From: Pseudomonas sp. CCC3.1
GTDB taxonomy: Bacteria; Pseudomonadota; Gammaproteobacteria; Pseudomonadales; Pseudomonadaceae
Reading direction: 5' to 3'
Length of the DNA stretch: 64,000 bases
Assembly: GCF_034347405.1 (NCBI RefSeq)
Contig: NZ_CP133778.1
Span: forward strand, 3,162,001 to 3,226,000
Positions 16,834 to 25,902 of the stretch are shown here, piece after piece. Positions within the stretch are counted from its first letter, which is position 1. Every line of letters starts with the position of its first letter. The position numbers and the translations under genes are program-made. Under the pieces are notes generated by a model that saw only the letters and a list, made by a program, of their open reading frames with translations, made no database searches and was not told where the DNA came from.

Positions 16834-17958
16834 TCACACAGGGCGGCGAAAATGCGCCAGGCGCTCTTCGTCCAGCGCCAGGCCAAGGCCCGGCGTGCGC
16901 GGGATGTGCAGTTCAAAATCGCGGTACACCGGGGCGTCGATGACGATGTCGTCGGTCAACAGCAATGGCCCGAACAGCTCGGTGCCCCAGGTCAGTTGCT
17001 TGAGCGTGAGAAACGCGTGGGCCGACGCCAGGGTGCCGACCGAGCCTTCGAGCATGGTCCCGCCATACAGCGCGATACCCGCCGCTTCGGCGATGTGCGC
17101 CGTTCGCAGCACGGCGCGCGGGCCGCCGTTTTTGGCGATCTTGAGTGCAAACACACTGGCCGCACCCTCGGCCGCCAGGCTGAAGGCATCCTCGACACTC
17201 TCAATCGATTCATCCGCCATGATCGGCGCCGGGCTGCGCAGGTTGAGGCGCACCTGCCCCGAACGATTGACCCGCGAAATCGGCTGTTCGATCAGGTCAA
17301 TGCCGTTGTCACCCAACACCTGGCAACCACGAATCGCCTGGGACTCGTCCCAATACTGATTAACGTCGACGCGCACACTCGCGCGTTCACCAAGGGCTTT
17401 TTTGATCGCGATCACATGCTTGAGATCGTGCTCCAGCGGGTTGGCACCAATCTTCAACTTAAAGATCCGGTGGCGCCGCGCATCAAGCATCTGCTCGGCT
17501 TCGGCAATGTCGCGGGCGGTGTCGCCACTGGCCAGCGTCCAGGCCACTTCCAGGCTGTCGCGCACCCGCCCACCCAGCAATTCGCTGACCGGCAAGCCCA
17601 GGCGTTTACCGTGTGCATCGAGCAGCGCGCTTTCGATTCCGGACTTGGCGAAGGTGTTGCCCTTAGCTGTTTTGTCCAGGGTCTGCATGGCCGCGTTGAG
17701 GTTGCCAGCGGCCAGACCCACCAGCACCGGGGCCAGGTGCGCGTCGATATTGGCCTTGATGCTTTCAGGGCTCTCATATCCATAGGCCAGGCCGCCAATG
17801 GTGGTGGCTTCGCCGATGCCTTCAATGCCATCACTGCAGCGCAGGCGCACGATAACCAGGGTTTGTTTTTGCATCGTGTGCATCGCCAGCTTGTGCGGGC
17901 GAATGGTCGGCAGGTCGACGATGATCGTCGTCAGGCTTTCAATCAGGGCTTGGCTCAT
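16834..17958 (-). CDS. catB: muconate cycloisomerase
   Basis: A 374-residue enolase-superfamily enzyme that lactonises cis,cis-muconate to muconolactone. The N-terminal capping domain holds GIGEATTIGGLAYG; the barrel carries the acid/base Lys pair region IFKLKIGANP and the Mn ligands Asp in DVNQYWD, Glu in LIEQPIS and Asp in ADESIES, followed by the second Lys in FALKIAKNGG. Length matches CatB. Unlike the usual catR-catBCA arrangement, no divergent LysR regulator CatR is adjacent: catB follows benD by only 28 bases, so cat expression here may depend on the ben promoter. Confidence 0.96.
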   Translation of the reverse strand: MSQALIESLTTIIVDLPTIRPHKLAMHTMQKQTLVIVRLRCSDGIEGIGEATTIGGLAYGYESPESIKANIDAHLAPVLVGLAAGNLNAAMQTLDKTAKGNTFAKSGIESALLDAHGKRLGLPVSELLGGRVRDSLEVAWTLASGDTARDIAEAEQMLDARRHRIFKLKIGANPLEHDLKHVIAIKKALGERASVRVDVNQYWDESQAIRGCQVLGDNGIDLIEQPISRVNRSGQVRLNLRSPAPIMADESIESVEDAFSLAAEGAASVFALKIAKNGGPRAVLRTAHIAEAAGIALYGGTMLEGSVGTLASAHAFLTLKQLTWGTELFGPLLLTDDIVIDAPVYRDFELHIPRTPGLGLALDEERLAHFRRPV

Positions 17959-17986
17959 TCAGGTTCTCCAGTCAGATGAATAGGTA

Positions 17987-18748
17987 TCAGCCGAGGTCGC
18001 CGCCACCCACCGGCAATGTCACGCCGGTGATATAGGACGCCTCGTCACTGGCCAGAAACAGGATCGCGCCGACCTGTTCGTCAACGCTCGCGTAGCGTTT
18101 CAGCAGGCTGCTGTCGAGGGTCTGATCGACGATTTGCTGATACCAGGTTTTTTCTTCCGAACTCTGTTCGCCAGCGTTACGCGGGATGCGCCGTGGCGGC
18201 GCTTCGGTGCCTCCCGGTGCGGTGGCGTTAACCCGAATACCGCGCTCGGCATTTTCGAAGGCGAGGCAGGCGGTCAAGGCATTCACCCCACCTTTGGCAG
18301 CCCCGTAAGGTACGCGGTTGACACTTCGGGTAGCGATTGAAGAAATATTCACAATCGCTCCGCTGCCCTGTTTGAGCATGTACGGCAATGCTGCGTGGCA
18401 ACACCACAGCGTCGGAAACAGCGAGCGCCGGACTTCTGCTTCGATCTCGTCCACTTGATAGTGCTCAAATGGTTTGGCCCAGATCGTGCCGCCGACGTTG
18501 TTGACCAACACGTCCAGACGGCCAAAGGCCTGTACGCCCTGTGCCATCACCCGTGCGCAGTCCGGGTACTGTTCAAGATCGGCGGTCAACGTCAGCACAC
18601 CAGGGCCTTGCAGTTCGTGAACCAGCTCGGAGCGATCGACCGCGATCACCTGCGCACCCTCGGCCAGCAGACGTTCGCACACACGGCGGCCTATTCCTTG
18701 CGCAGCGCCTGTCACCAGCGCGACTTTGTTGTCGAATCGGTTGTTCAT
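17987..18748 (-). CDS. benD: benzoate cis-diol dehydrogenase (1,2-dihydroxycyclohexa-3,5-diene-1-carboxylate dehydrogenase)
   Basis: A 253-residue short-chain dehydrogenase/reductase that oxidises and decarboxylates the benzoate cis-diol to catechol with NAD. It shows the cofactor motif VTGAAQGIGRR, NNVGGTIW, the catalytic Ser in NISSIA, the YGAAKGG Tyr-Lys pair and the C-terminal ITGVTLPVGGGDLG. It lies 21 bases after benC and 28 bases before catB, continuing the same transcript. Confidence 0.95.
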   Translation of the reverse strand: MNNRFDNKVALVTGAAQGIGRRVCERLLAEGAQVIAVDRSELVHELQGPGVLTLTADLEQYPDCARVMAQGVQAFGRLDVLVNNVGGTIWAKPFEHYQVDEIEAEVRRSLFPTLWCCHAALPYMLKQGSGAIVNISSIATRSVNRVPYGAAKGGVNALTACLAFENAERGIRVNATAPGGTEAPPRRIPRNAGEQSSEEKTWYQQIVDQTLDSSLLKRYASVDEQVGAILFLASDEASYITGVTLPVGGGDLG

Positions 18749-18769
18749 GGCTACCTCGATTTAAAAAGA

Positions 18770-19783
18770 TCACGCCGCAGCGGCTGCGAACTTCTCGTAA
18801 TAGAAATTGACCGGGGTAATGCCCTGCTCGCGGATGTACTGACTGACCGCCTCGACCATCGGCGGCGGGCCGCACAGGTACACGTCGACATCGCCCTGGT
18901 TCAAATGGCGCGGCTCGATGTGCTGGGTCACGTACCCCTTGAGTGGGTGCAGGCTTTGCGGGTTGGCCACGCAAGCGCTGAAGCTGAACGTGGGGATCAG
19001 TTCGCTCAGGGCTTGCAGGCGGTCCAGCTCGACCAGATCAAAATCGTTGGTCACGCCGTAGATCAGGTGCACCGGGTGCGGGCTGCCCTGCTCGGCGATT
19101 TTTTCGAGCATTGCGGTAAACGGTGCCAACCCTGTTCCGCCTGCCAGCAACAGCAACGGGCGCTGGATCTGGCGCAGGTAAAAACTGCCCAGCGGCCCGG
19201 CCAAGGTCATGCTGTCACCGGCCTTGGCCAGGCCGGTTAAAAAGCTGCTCATCAGCCCGCCCGGCACGTTGCGAATCAAAAAGCTGACCTCGCCGTCCTT
19301 TTGCAGGGTGCTGAAGGAATACGCGCGTGTTTGCGCGCTGCCGGGCACCTGCAGGTTGACGTACTGGCCCGGCAGAAACGCCAGGCGGCTGAGCGAGTCG
19401 CCCTTGATCGATAACGCGATGGTGCTCTCGGACAGTTGGCGCAGGTTGCTGATCACGGCCTCGAAACTGGACTGCTGGGTCTTGCAGACCGTCGAAGAGG
19501 CTGGCACCCGCAGCACGCAGTCACTTTCGGCGCGCATCTGGCATGTCAGCACGTAGCCCTGCTGGACTTCCTCAGTGCTCAAGGCGTCTTCGATAAACTC
19601 ATCGCCCAGGTCGTAACGACCCGCTTCAGCGAAGCATTTGCAGGTGCCGCAGGCGCCATCGCGGCAGTCCAGCGGAATATTGATGCCCTGGCGATACGCC
19701 GCGTCGGCGACGGTTTCCTGGCCGTTGGCCTCGATAAAACGGGTGACCCCGTCTTCAAAGTTGAGCGCAATCTGAAAGCTCAT
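18770..19783 (-). CDS. benC: benzoate 1,2-dioxygenase reductase component
   Basis: A 337-residue electron-transfer flavoprotein. The N-terminal plant-type ferredoxin domain has the [2Fe-2S] ligands CRDGACGTCKC and the distal Cys in LTCQMRAES; then a ferredoxin-reductase FAD domain (RAYSFST) and an NAD domain (GGTGLAPFTAML, CGPPPMVEAV). It passes electrons from NADH to BenAB. The ATG at 19783 is chosen because GGGAG lies 7 bases before it and the ferredoxin fold starts there; an upstream in-frame start would add 15 residues without homology. Gap to benB is 70 bases. Confidence 0.95.
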   Translation of the reverse strand: MSFQIALNFEDGVTRFIEANGQETVADAAYRQGINIPLDCRDGACGTCKCFAEAGRYDLGDEFIEDALSTEEVQQGYVLTCQMRAESDCVLRVPASSTVCKTQQSSFEAVISNLRQLSESTIALSIKGDSLSRLAFLPGQYVNLQVPGSAQTRAYSFSTLQKDGEVSFLIRNVPGGLMSSFLTGLAKAGDSMTLAGPLGSFYLRQIQRPLLLLAGGTGLAPFTAMLEKIAEQGSPHPVHLIYGVTNDFDLVELDRLQALSELIPTFSFSACVANPQSLHPLKGYVTQHIEPRHLNQGDVDVYLCGPPPMVEAVSQYIREQGITPVNFYYEKFAAAAA

Positions 19784-19853
19784 GGTATGTCTCCCGCACA
19801 GTGCCGGGCCGAAGGCGCCCACAGGCACCCGCTGCCACTCGGCACCCGGTTAA

Positions 19854-20342
19854 TCAGATGTGGTAGATGTCGATGACCTGACGCACGTAGTCGTTCTTGA
19901 GCACCACTTTCTTGGCCGTGATCAACGGCTGTGAGCCGCGCAGGTCAAGGGTGTAGAAGCTGGTACCGAAGTAGCTGTCGGTGGTCTTGTAGCGAAAGCT
20001 CAGGGTGTGCCAGTTGAAACGCACCCGGCATTGCCCGTCGCGCTCTTCGACGATCTCGATGTTGCTCAGATTGTGCGAGGTGCGGGTGTCCGGCAGAGTC
20101 GCGCTGGAACGCTCGGTTTTAATCCGGAACACACGGTCTTCGAGGCCGCCACGGTTGCCGTACCAGATCAGCGAAATTTCGCTGTGCGGGTCCTCGGTCA
20201 GCGCGTCACTGTCATCCCAGGAGGGCATCCAGAAACTGGCGTCGGCGGCGTACAGCTCCAGCCACAGGTCCCATTGCGAGTCATCCAGGTAGCGCGCTTC
20301 GCGGTACAGAAAATCACGCACGGTGTCGTAGGTAGTGCTCAT
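19854..20342 (-). CDS. benB: benzoate 1,2-dioxygenase, small (beta) subunit
   Basis: A 162-residue ring-hydroxylating-dioxygenase beta subunit of the SnoaL-like cone fold, with the typical segments LYREARYLDD, LWLELYAADASFWMP and TRTSHNLSNI. It is structural and packs on the BenA trimer. The ATG shares one base with the benA stop (TGATG), and a GGAGG lies 7 bases upstream inside benA, so translation is coupled; a GTG one codon earlier is less well placed. Confidence 0.95.
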   Translation of the reverse strand: MSTTYDTVRDFLYREARYLDDSQWDLWLELYAADASFWMPSWDDSDALTEDPHSEISLIWYGNRGGLEDRVFRIKTERSSATLPDTRTSHNLSNIEIVEERDGQCRVRFNWHTLSFRYKTTDSYFGTSFYTLDLRGSQPLITAKKVVLKNDYVRQVIDIYHI

Positions 20343-21697
20343 CACACGGCCTCCACTGGAATCAGCGTCGGCTCGCTGGCGACAGCCTTGAGCAGGGTCT
20401 CCTGCCAGTATTTGTGTTGCAGCACGAACAACCCTTCGTCTTCGGTACGCACCCCGGACAGCAGCGGTGTGAGGTCGATTTCTTTGGCCGCCGCATCGGC
20501 GCCCTCAACCCAGTGCGTTGCCCCGCGCGACATGTCATTCCAGCCGCGCCCGGCGCCATAGCCGGTCTGGCAGGAGCGAAACTCTTCAAGATCATCCGGG
20601 GTGGCCATGCCGCTGACATTGAAGAAGTCTTCGTACTGACGAATCCGCTGGGTGCGCGCCTCGCGGCTCTCACCTTTTGGGGCGATGCAGTAAATGGTGA
20701 TTTCGGTTTTATTGACCGAGATCGGTCGGGCGATGCGGATTTGCGAACTGAACTGGTCCATCAGGTACACGTTCGGGTACAGGCACAGGTTGCGCGAATT
20801 CTCGATCATCCAGTCGGCCCGGGCCTGGCCGAAATCGCGGGCCAGTTCATCGCGGCGCTCATAGGCCGGACGGTCTTGCGGGTTGGCCCAGCGGGTCCAG
20901 AGCAGCAAGTGACCATTGTCGAACGAGTAGAAACCGCCGCCACTTTTGGCCCAGCTACCGGCGCTCATGGTTTTGATTTCACCACCGGCCTCGCGCAGGG
21001 TGCGCTGGTTCTGGGTGGCGGCGTAGTTCCAGTGCACGGAGCTCACGTGATAACCGTCGGCGCCGTTTTCGGCGGTGAGTTTCCAGTTGCCTTCGTAGAT
21101 GTACGAGCTGGAGCCGCGTAATACTTCCAGGCCATCGGCGGACTGGTCGACGATCATGTCGATGATTTTGGCTGACTCCCCCAAGTGCTCGGCCAGCGTG
21201 CTGACGTCGGGGTTGAGGCTGCCAAACAGAAAGCCGCGATAGGACTCGAAACGCGCGACCTTGGTCAGATCGTGGGACCCTTCGCAGTTAAAGCCCGCGG
21301 GATAACCGGCTTCGCTCGGGTCCTTGACCTTTAGCAATTTGCCGCTGTTATTGAAAGTCCAGCCGTGGAACGGGCAGGTGTAGCTGGCACGGTTGCCGGT
21401 TTTGTGACGGCACAGCATGGCGCCACGATGGCTGCAAGCATTCAGGAATGCATTCAACTCACCGGCCTTGTTACGCGCGATAAAAATCGGCTGGCGGCCC
21501 ATGGTGGTGGTCAGAAAATCATTCACATTGGGAAGTTGGCTTTCGTGAGCGAGATAAATCCAGTTGCCCTCGAAAATATGCGTCATTTCCAGTTCAAAAA
21601 GCCGTGGATCAGTGAACATCTCCCGCTTGCAGCGGTGGACGCCCTGCTCCTTGTCTTCCTCAAGCATGGCATTCAAGTAGTCGATTCCCAGGGACAT
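20342..21697 (-). CDS. benA: benzoate 1,2-dioxygenase, large (alpha) subunit
   Basis: A 451-residue Rieske oxygenase alpha subunit. The Rieske [2Fe-2S] ligands are in CSHRGAMLC and CPFHGWTF (residues about 88-115), and the mononuclear iron site in the [14 protein letters not shown] region (His-His plus a downstream Asp). Together with BenB it dioxygenates benzoate to the cis-1,2-diol. Length matches BenA. GGAGG lies 8 bases upstream of the ATG, immediately preceded by an AATAATAACAA Hfq/Crc motif. Two BenR boxes lie about 65-100 bases upstream, so this is the first gene of the ben-cat operon. Confidence 0.97.
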   Translation of the reverse strand: MSLGIDYLNAMLEEDKEQGVHRCKREMFTDPRLFELEMTHIFEGNWIYLAHESQLPNVNDFLTTTMGRQPIFIARNKAGELNAFLNACSHRGAMLCRHKTGNRASYTCPFHGWTFNNSGKLLKVKDPSEAGYPAGFNCEGSHDLTKVARFESYRGFLFGSLNPDVSTLAEHLGESAKIIDMIVDQSADGLEVLRGSSSYIYEGNWKLTAENGADGYHVSSVHWNYAATQNQRTLREAGGEIKTMSAGSWAKSGGGFYSFDNGHLLLWTRWANPQDRPAYERRDELARDFGQARADWMIENSRNLCLYPNVYLMDQFSSQIRIARPISVNKTEITIYCIAPKGESREARTQRIRQYEDFFNVSGMATPDDLEEFRSCQTGYGAGRGWNDMSRGATHWVEGADAAAKEIDLTPLLSGVRTEDEGLFVLQHKYWQETLLKAVASEPTLIPVEAV

Positions 21698-21711
21698 GGC
21701 CAGGGCCTCCG

Positions 21712-21722
21712 TTGTTATTATT
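21712..21722 (-). promoter_or_regulatory. Hfq/Crc-type CA motif, benA leader
   Basis: Minus-strand AATAATAACAA immediately before the CGGAGG ribosome binding site of benA; a perfect AAnAAnAA match. Benzoate genes are known Crc targets in P. putida. Confidence 0.65.
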
Positions 21723-21760
21723 CAGGCCAGGTCAAGGTAGGGAATCGAGGGGCGGGGCAC

Positions 21761-21796
21761 TATCCGTTTGCTGCAGATCGCTATCCGATTACTGCA
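21761..21796 (-). promoter_or_regulatory. tandem BenR/XylS boxes of the benA promoter
   Basis: On the minus strand TGCAGTAATCGGATA (21796-21782) and TGCAGCAAACGGATA (21775-21761) both match the XylS/BenR consensus TGCA-N6-GGNTA exactly and are separated by 6 bases, giving the 21-base period seen in the Pm and Pben promoters. A TACCTT about 21 bases after the proximal box may be the -10. This is strong evidence that benA starts here and is activated by the adjacent BenR. Confidence 0.9.
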
Positions 21797-21828
21797 ATCA
21801 CCCATTGCTGCGGCAACGGCTGCTGCGA

Positions 21829-21925
21829 AACCTGTGGGAGCCTGGCTTGCCAGCGATACAAGCGATGCGGTTTTTCTGTCAAATCGCGTCGATACCTTCG
21901 CGGGCAAGCCCGCTCCCACAGGTTT
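21829..21925. repeat. REPIN between benA and benR
   Basis: CCTGTGGGAGCCTGGCTTGC and, 60 bases on, the facing GCAAGCCCGCTCCCACAGG form the same inverted REP pair as at 5122-5213. It separates the benR stop from the benA promoter. Confidence 0.8.
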
Positions 21926-21960
21926 CTGAAGTGCGCCCCATGTCTAAAGGCTGTGCGGGT

Positions 21961-22917
21961 TTAGTGTCGGCGCTTGAGGGTGCTGGAAGGGAGTTCGCCA
22001 TATTGCTGGCGATAGCTGTCAGAGAACCGGCCCAAATGCAAAAAGCCGTAATCCAGTGCCAGCTCGGTCAGGCTGCGCACGGTGCAACTCGGGTCGCTCA
22101 GACAAGCGTGGATGCGCGCCAATTTGCGCTGGCGAATGTGCTGCAATGGCGTCACACCCAATTCGCGCTCGAACAGCACGTACAACGAACGCTGGCTCAT
22201 GCAGGCCTGCGTCGACAAGTGCTCGGCACTCAATTCCTGTTTCAGGTTGCGCTCGATGTAATCGAGGATGCGTTCAAGGTTGGCACCCCCCGCGGCCAGG
22301 TTTTCGCGGCTGATATTGGTGTGCATCAGCGTCAGCAATTTGCTGCCGACGATCTGCGTGTAGTGCTCCTGCACCCGCAGCAACGGCTCACTGGCTTCTG
22401 ACTCCTGGCAGACCATCCCGAGCAAGCCGAGAAACCCTTCCAGCTCGTCCAGTTGATAGTGATTGCGCAAAAAACGCACGCCACTGGCCGGGCGTTTCCA
22501 GCGTTGCTCATCGCACACCGACTCAAGCACGCTGATCGGCAGTTTGAGGATGAATTTTTCGCAATCTTCGGAATACGTCAGGTCGACCGGGTCATCCGGG
22601 TTGATCAGCAGCAGCTCGCCCGGCACCAGATGGTGTTCGCGCGTAGGTCCGCGCCACAGGCAATTGCCACGCAGCAGCACTTGCAGGTGAAAGATGTTTT
22701 CCAGCGCTGGCGAGGTCACGCGCACGCTGCCTCCGTAGCTGATGCGACACAGATCAAGCTCGGCGAACTTGCGGTGATTGAGGCTGGCCTGCGGTCGAGT
22801 GGTCCGCGACAGGCCGATACAGTGTTGCCCGACATGCAGGTTCACATAATCGGAGACGGCATGTGGATCGGCGTGCCGAAACACGCTACTGCGCTCACTC
22901 AACAGGCGGCTATCCAT
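21961..22917 (-). CDS. benR: AraC/XylS family activator of benzoate genes
   Basis: A 318-residue XylS-type activator. The N-terminal half (residues about 1-190) is the benzoate-sensing domain; the C-terminal 110 residues hold two HTH motifs (AEHLSTQACMSQRSLYVLFER and RSLTELALDYGFLHLGRFSDSY). Length and sequence fit BenR. It is transcribed in the same direction as benA but from its own promoter and lies just upstream, with the boxes it should bind between the two genes. A near-match to the Hfq/Crc motif (CACAATAA) lies at 22942-22949, upstream of its start; BenR mRNA is the known Crc target in P. putida. Confidence 0.95.
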   Translation of the reverse strand: MDSRLLSERSSVFRHADPHAVSDYVNLHVGQHCIGLSRTTRPQASLNHRKFAELDLCRISYGGSVRVTSPALENIFHLQVLLRGNCLWRGPTREHHLVPGELLLINPDDPVDLTYSEDCEKFILKLPISVLESVCDEQRWKRPASGVRFLRNHYQLDELEGFLGLLGMVCQESEASEPLLRVQEHYTQIVGSKLLTLMHTNISRENLAAGGANLERILDYIERNLKQELSAEHLSTQACMSQRSLYVLFERELGVTPLQHIRQRKLARIHACLSDPSCTVRSLTELALDYGFLHLGRFSDSYRQQYGELPSSTLKRRH

Positions 22918-23217
22918 CGGCAGGGTCTCAAGCTTTTTTAATTATTGTGGGTGTCACGTCAGCCAGAGTACCCACCTGCCTTGCGGCATATCAATTGGGC
23001 AGATGGACGGTGCCCGATAATCGAACACTATTTGCGGACGCCGCTAAATCTTCAAATCTGTGCGATTACCGATCAACTGCCTTTGTTGTCCTGCTCGTCG
23101 CGTCCTACTCTGTATCAGCTAAAAAATCATCAGAGTGCCTGCATGTTCATGGGGTTTGCCCCTCTGCATAGACAGGCTTGCACACTCCAGCCGGACATTT
23201 CCCCAGGAAGTTCCACC
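22918..23217. other. divergent regulatory region between benR and benzaldehyde dehydrogenase
   Basis: This 300-base stretch carries both promoters. It has one imperfect BenR-like half-box (TGCATAGACAGGCTT, 23165-23179) and a GGGGTTTGCCCC palindrome at about 23154-23165, but no confident operator and no open frame with a ribosome binding site. A longer in-frame extension of the aldehyde dehydrogenase through this region has no family match. Confidence 0.5.
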
Positions 23218-24696
23218 ATGCCTGCAACAATATCTACTGCCGATTTTCTGCCTCTCGAACGCTGGAACACCCACCTGTTCACCGGCGCTTGGGTGTCTGG
23301 CCCGCTGCCGGCCACCGATGTGATCGAGCCCGCGACCGGCGAACGCCTTGGCGCCGTGGGCAACGCCGACGCGGCCACTGTGACGGCTTCAGCCAAGGCC
23401 GCCAGCGCCGCACAACGCGACTGGTTTGCCAAACCCTACGATGAGCGCGCCGAGGTGTTGCGCAAAGCCGCACAGATTGCCGAGCAACATGTTGAGAGCA
23501 TCGTTGAATGGCTGGTGCGCGAAAGTGGCTCGACACGTGCCAAGGCCACAGCGGAAGCCAGGGTCAGTATCAAGGCGCTGCATGAAAGCGCAGGCCTGCC
23601 CTCGCGCAGTCAGGGCGAAGTGCTGCCCTCCACCCACGGCCGCCTGAGCCTGGCACGTCGTCGCCCGCTGGGGGTCATCGGGGTGATCTCGCCCTTCAAC
23701 TTCCCGCTGTACCTGGCGATTCGCGCCGTGGCGCCAGCGTTGGCGACAGGCAATGGCGTGGTCCTCAAGCCTGACCCGCGGACAGCGGTGTGTGGCGGTT
23801 TTGTGATTGCCCGGATCTTTGAATTGGCGGGTCTGCCCGCGGGTTTGCTGCATGTACTGCCAGGCGGCGCACAAGCGGGCGCGGCCCTGACCAGCGACCC
23901 GAATGTGGCGATGATCCAGTTCACCGGTTCTACCGGCGCCGGGCGCAAAGTCGGTGAAGCTGCCGGCAAACACTTGAAGAAAGTCTCGCTGGAACTGGGC
24001 GGTAAAAACTCGCTGATTGTGCTGGATGACGCGGACATCGATCTGGCCCTGGCCAACGCCACCTGGGGCGTTTACTTGCATCAGGGGCAAATTTGCATGG
24101 CCACTGGCCGCTTGCTGGTGCAGCGCGGTATTTATGAGCAGTTTGTGCAGCGCCTGGTCGCCAAAGCCAAAACCCTGACGGTGGGTAACCCCGCGACCGA
24201 ACACGTACACCTTGGGCCGCTGATCAACGCGCATCAACGTGACCATGTCTATCAGTCGGTGCAAGCCGCCCAACAGGCTGGGGCCAAACTGGAAGTCGGC
24301 GGCAATTATCAAGACCTGTTCTTTGAAGCGACTGTGCTCAGCGGCGTGACCCGCGACAACCCGGTGTTCCACGAAGAAATCTTCGGCCCGGTGGCGGTGG
24401 TCATTCCGTTCGACACCGACGAGCAGGCCATCGAATTGGCCAATGACACCGATTACGGCCTGTCAGCCGCCGTGCTGTCCAAAGACGTGGGCCGCGCACT
24501 CAAACTTGGCGAGCAACTGCGCGTCGGCTTGCTGCACATCAACGACCAGACCGTGAACGATGAAGTCATCAATCCGTTCGGCGGCGTCGGCGCCTCGGGC
24601 AATGGCACCAGCATTGGCGGGCCAGCCAACATTGAAGAATTCACTCAGTGGCAATGGCTCACCTTGAAGGGCGACGCGCCCGCCTACCCGCTTTAA
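23218..24696 (+). CDS. xylC: benzaldehyde dehydrogenase (NAD)
   Basis: A 492-residue aldehyde dehydrogenase of the XylC/AreC type. Motifs are SPFNFPLYLAIR, FTGSTGAGRKV, the catalytic Glu in LELGGKNS and the nucleophile Cys in GQICMATGR, then EEIFGPVAVV and PFGGVGASGNG. The ATG at 23218 is preceded by AGGAAG at 7 bases; the frame is open further upstream without homology. It lies 19 bases before an aryl-alcohol dehydrogenase and next to benR/benA, so oxidation of benzaldehyde to benzoate is the evident role. Side-chain preference (methyl- or other substituted benzaldehydes) cannot be decided; the symbol is by function. Confidence 0.9.
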   Translation: MPATISTADFLPLERWNTHLFTGAWVSGPLPATDVIEPATGERLGAVGNADAATVTASAKAASAAQRDWFAKPYDERAEVLRKAAQIAEQHVESIVEWLVRESGSTRAKATAEARVSIKALHESAGLPSRSQGEVLPSTHGRLSLARRRPLGVIGVISPFNFPLYLAIRAVAPALATGNGVVLKPDPRTAVCGGFVIARIFELAGLPAGLLHVLPGGAQAGAALTSDPNVAMIQFTGSTGAGRKVGEAAGKHLKKVSLELGGKNSLIVLDDADIDLALANATWGVYLHQGQICMATGRLLVQRGIYEQFVQRLVAKAKTLTVGNPATEHVHLGPLINAHQRDHVYQSVQAAQQAGAKLEVGGNYQDLFFEATVLSGVTRDNPVFHEEIFGPVAVVIPFDTDEQAIELANDTDYGLSAAVLSKDVGRALKLGEQLRVGLLHINDQTVNDEVINPFGGVGASGNGTSIGGPANIEEFTQWQWLTLKGDAPAYPL

Positions 24697-24705
24697 CGTT
24701 GGGAG

Positions 24706-24715
24706 AACAATAACA
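24706..24715 (+). promoter_or_regulatory. Hfq/Crc-type CA motif between ribosome binding site and start
   Basis: AACAATAACA fills the gap between GGGAG and the ATG of the alcohol dehydrogenase; AACAATAA is a perfect AAnAAnAA, placed to block ribosome entry directly. Confidence 0.65.
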
Positions 24716-25837
24716 ATGACTACCGCTCTCTATCGTCCCATCACAGCTGCTGTCACCCGAGGCAAAGGCGCACCGTTTACCCTGGAGTCGGCCCGTCTTC
24801 GCGAGCCCATAGGCGACGAAGTGCTGGTCCGAATCGTCGCGACAGGCATGTGCCATACCGACATGGTCGTGCGGGACCAGCTGTACCCGGTGCCGCTGCC
24901 TGCGGTGCTGGGCCATGAAGGTGCGGGCATCGTCGAAGCGGTTGGCCCGTTGGTCAAGCGCCTCGCGGTGGGCGACCATGTGGTGATGAGTTACGGCTCC
25001 TGCGGCCAGTGCGCCTCGTGTGCCGGTGGCCACAGCGCTTATTGCACTGAGTTCTTCGGGCGTAACTTCAGCGGCGCCGACCCGCAAGGCAACAGCGCCC
25101 TTGAAGACGACCACGGCAGCCGCCTGAGCGCGCACTTCTTTGCGCAATCCTCGTTTGCCACCCTGGCCCTGGGCCGCGAAAACAATGTGGTCAAGGTCAG
25201 CAAGGACGCGCCACTGGAACTGCTCGGGCCGTTGGGGTGCGGCATCCAGACCGGCGCCGGGGCGGTCATCAACTCATTGCGCGTTAAACCGGGCAGCAGT
25301 TTCTGTGCCTTTGGCGGCGGCGCGGTGGGTTTGAGTGCGGTACTGGCGGCACGGGTAGCAGGCGCAACCACCATCATCGCGGTGGATGTGGTGCCGTCGC
25401 GGCTGGCATTGGCCTTGGAGCTGGGGGCCACGCATGTGGTCAACAGCCTGGAAGTGGACCCGGTAGACACCATACGCGCGATAACCGGCGGGGGCGTCAA
25501 CTTTGCCCTGGAATCCACCGGGCGCCCGCAAGTGCTGCGCCAGGCCGTGGATGCGCTGGGCAGCCGCGGCGTGCTGGGCGTGGTCGGCGCTCCAGCGTTA
25601 GGCACCACGGCGCAGTTTGACGTGAACGACTTGTTGCTGGGCGGCAAAACCATCCTGGGCATCGTCGAGGGCGACAGCAACCCGCATCAGTTCATTCCTG
25701 AGCTGATCACCCTGTACCTGCAAGGGCGTTTCCCGTTCGACAAACTGGTCAAGTTCTACAGCTTTGAAGACATTAACCAGGCCGCTGAAGACAGCGAAAA
25801 AGGCCTGACCCTCAAGCCGATCATCCGTATCGGCTAA
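24716..25837 (+). CDS. xylB: aryl (benzyl) alcohol dehydrogenase, zinc MDR family
   Basis: A 373-residue zinc-dependent medium-chain dehydrogenase. Catalytic zinc ligands are Cys in GMCHTD and His in GHEGAG; the four structural-zinc Cys are in CGQCASCAGGHSAYC; the NAD Rossmann motif is GGGAVGLSAV followed by AVDVVPSRL, with the acidic residue that selects NAD. The plan matches benzyl-alcohol dehydrogenases XylB/AreB. With the preceding benzaldehyde dehydrogenase it converts benzyl alcohol to benzoate for the ben-cat pathway across benR. The next gene is convergent. Confidence 0.9.
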   Translation: MTTALYRPITAAVTRGKGAPFTLESARLREPIGDEVLVRIVATGMCHTDMVVRDQLYPVPLPAVLGHEGAGIVEAVGPLVKRLAVGDHVVMSYGSCGQCASCAGGHSAYCTEFFGRNFSGADPQGNSALEDDHGSRLSAHFFAQSSFATLALGRENNVVKVSKDAPLELLGPLGCGIQTGAGAVINSLRVKPGSSFCAFGGGAVGLSAVLAARVAGATTIIAVDVVPSRLALALELGATHVVNSLEVDPVDTIRAITGGGVNFALESTGRPQVLRQAVDALGSRGVLGVVGAPALGTTAQFDVNDLLLGGKTILGIVEGDSNPHQFIPELITLYLQGRFPFDKLVKFYSFEDINQAAEDSEKGLTLKPIIRIG

Positions 25838-25902
25838 CCGCCGCCCCTTGCGAGCCCCCTCTCCCTCCTGATGCCAGTTGGGATGAGGGCGCTTTACCCC
25901 GA

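Noticed and set aside
23165..23179. Possible single BenR box before the benzaldehyde dehydrogenase gene
   Set aside because: TGCA-N6-GGCTT differs from GGNTA at the last base and has no partner box at 21 bases; too weak to list as a site.
22945..23217. 91-codon upstream extension of the benzaldehyde dehydrogenase
   Set aside because: No aldehyde dehydrogenase homology and no ribosome binding site; AGGAAG precedes the ATG at 23218.
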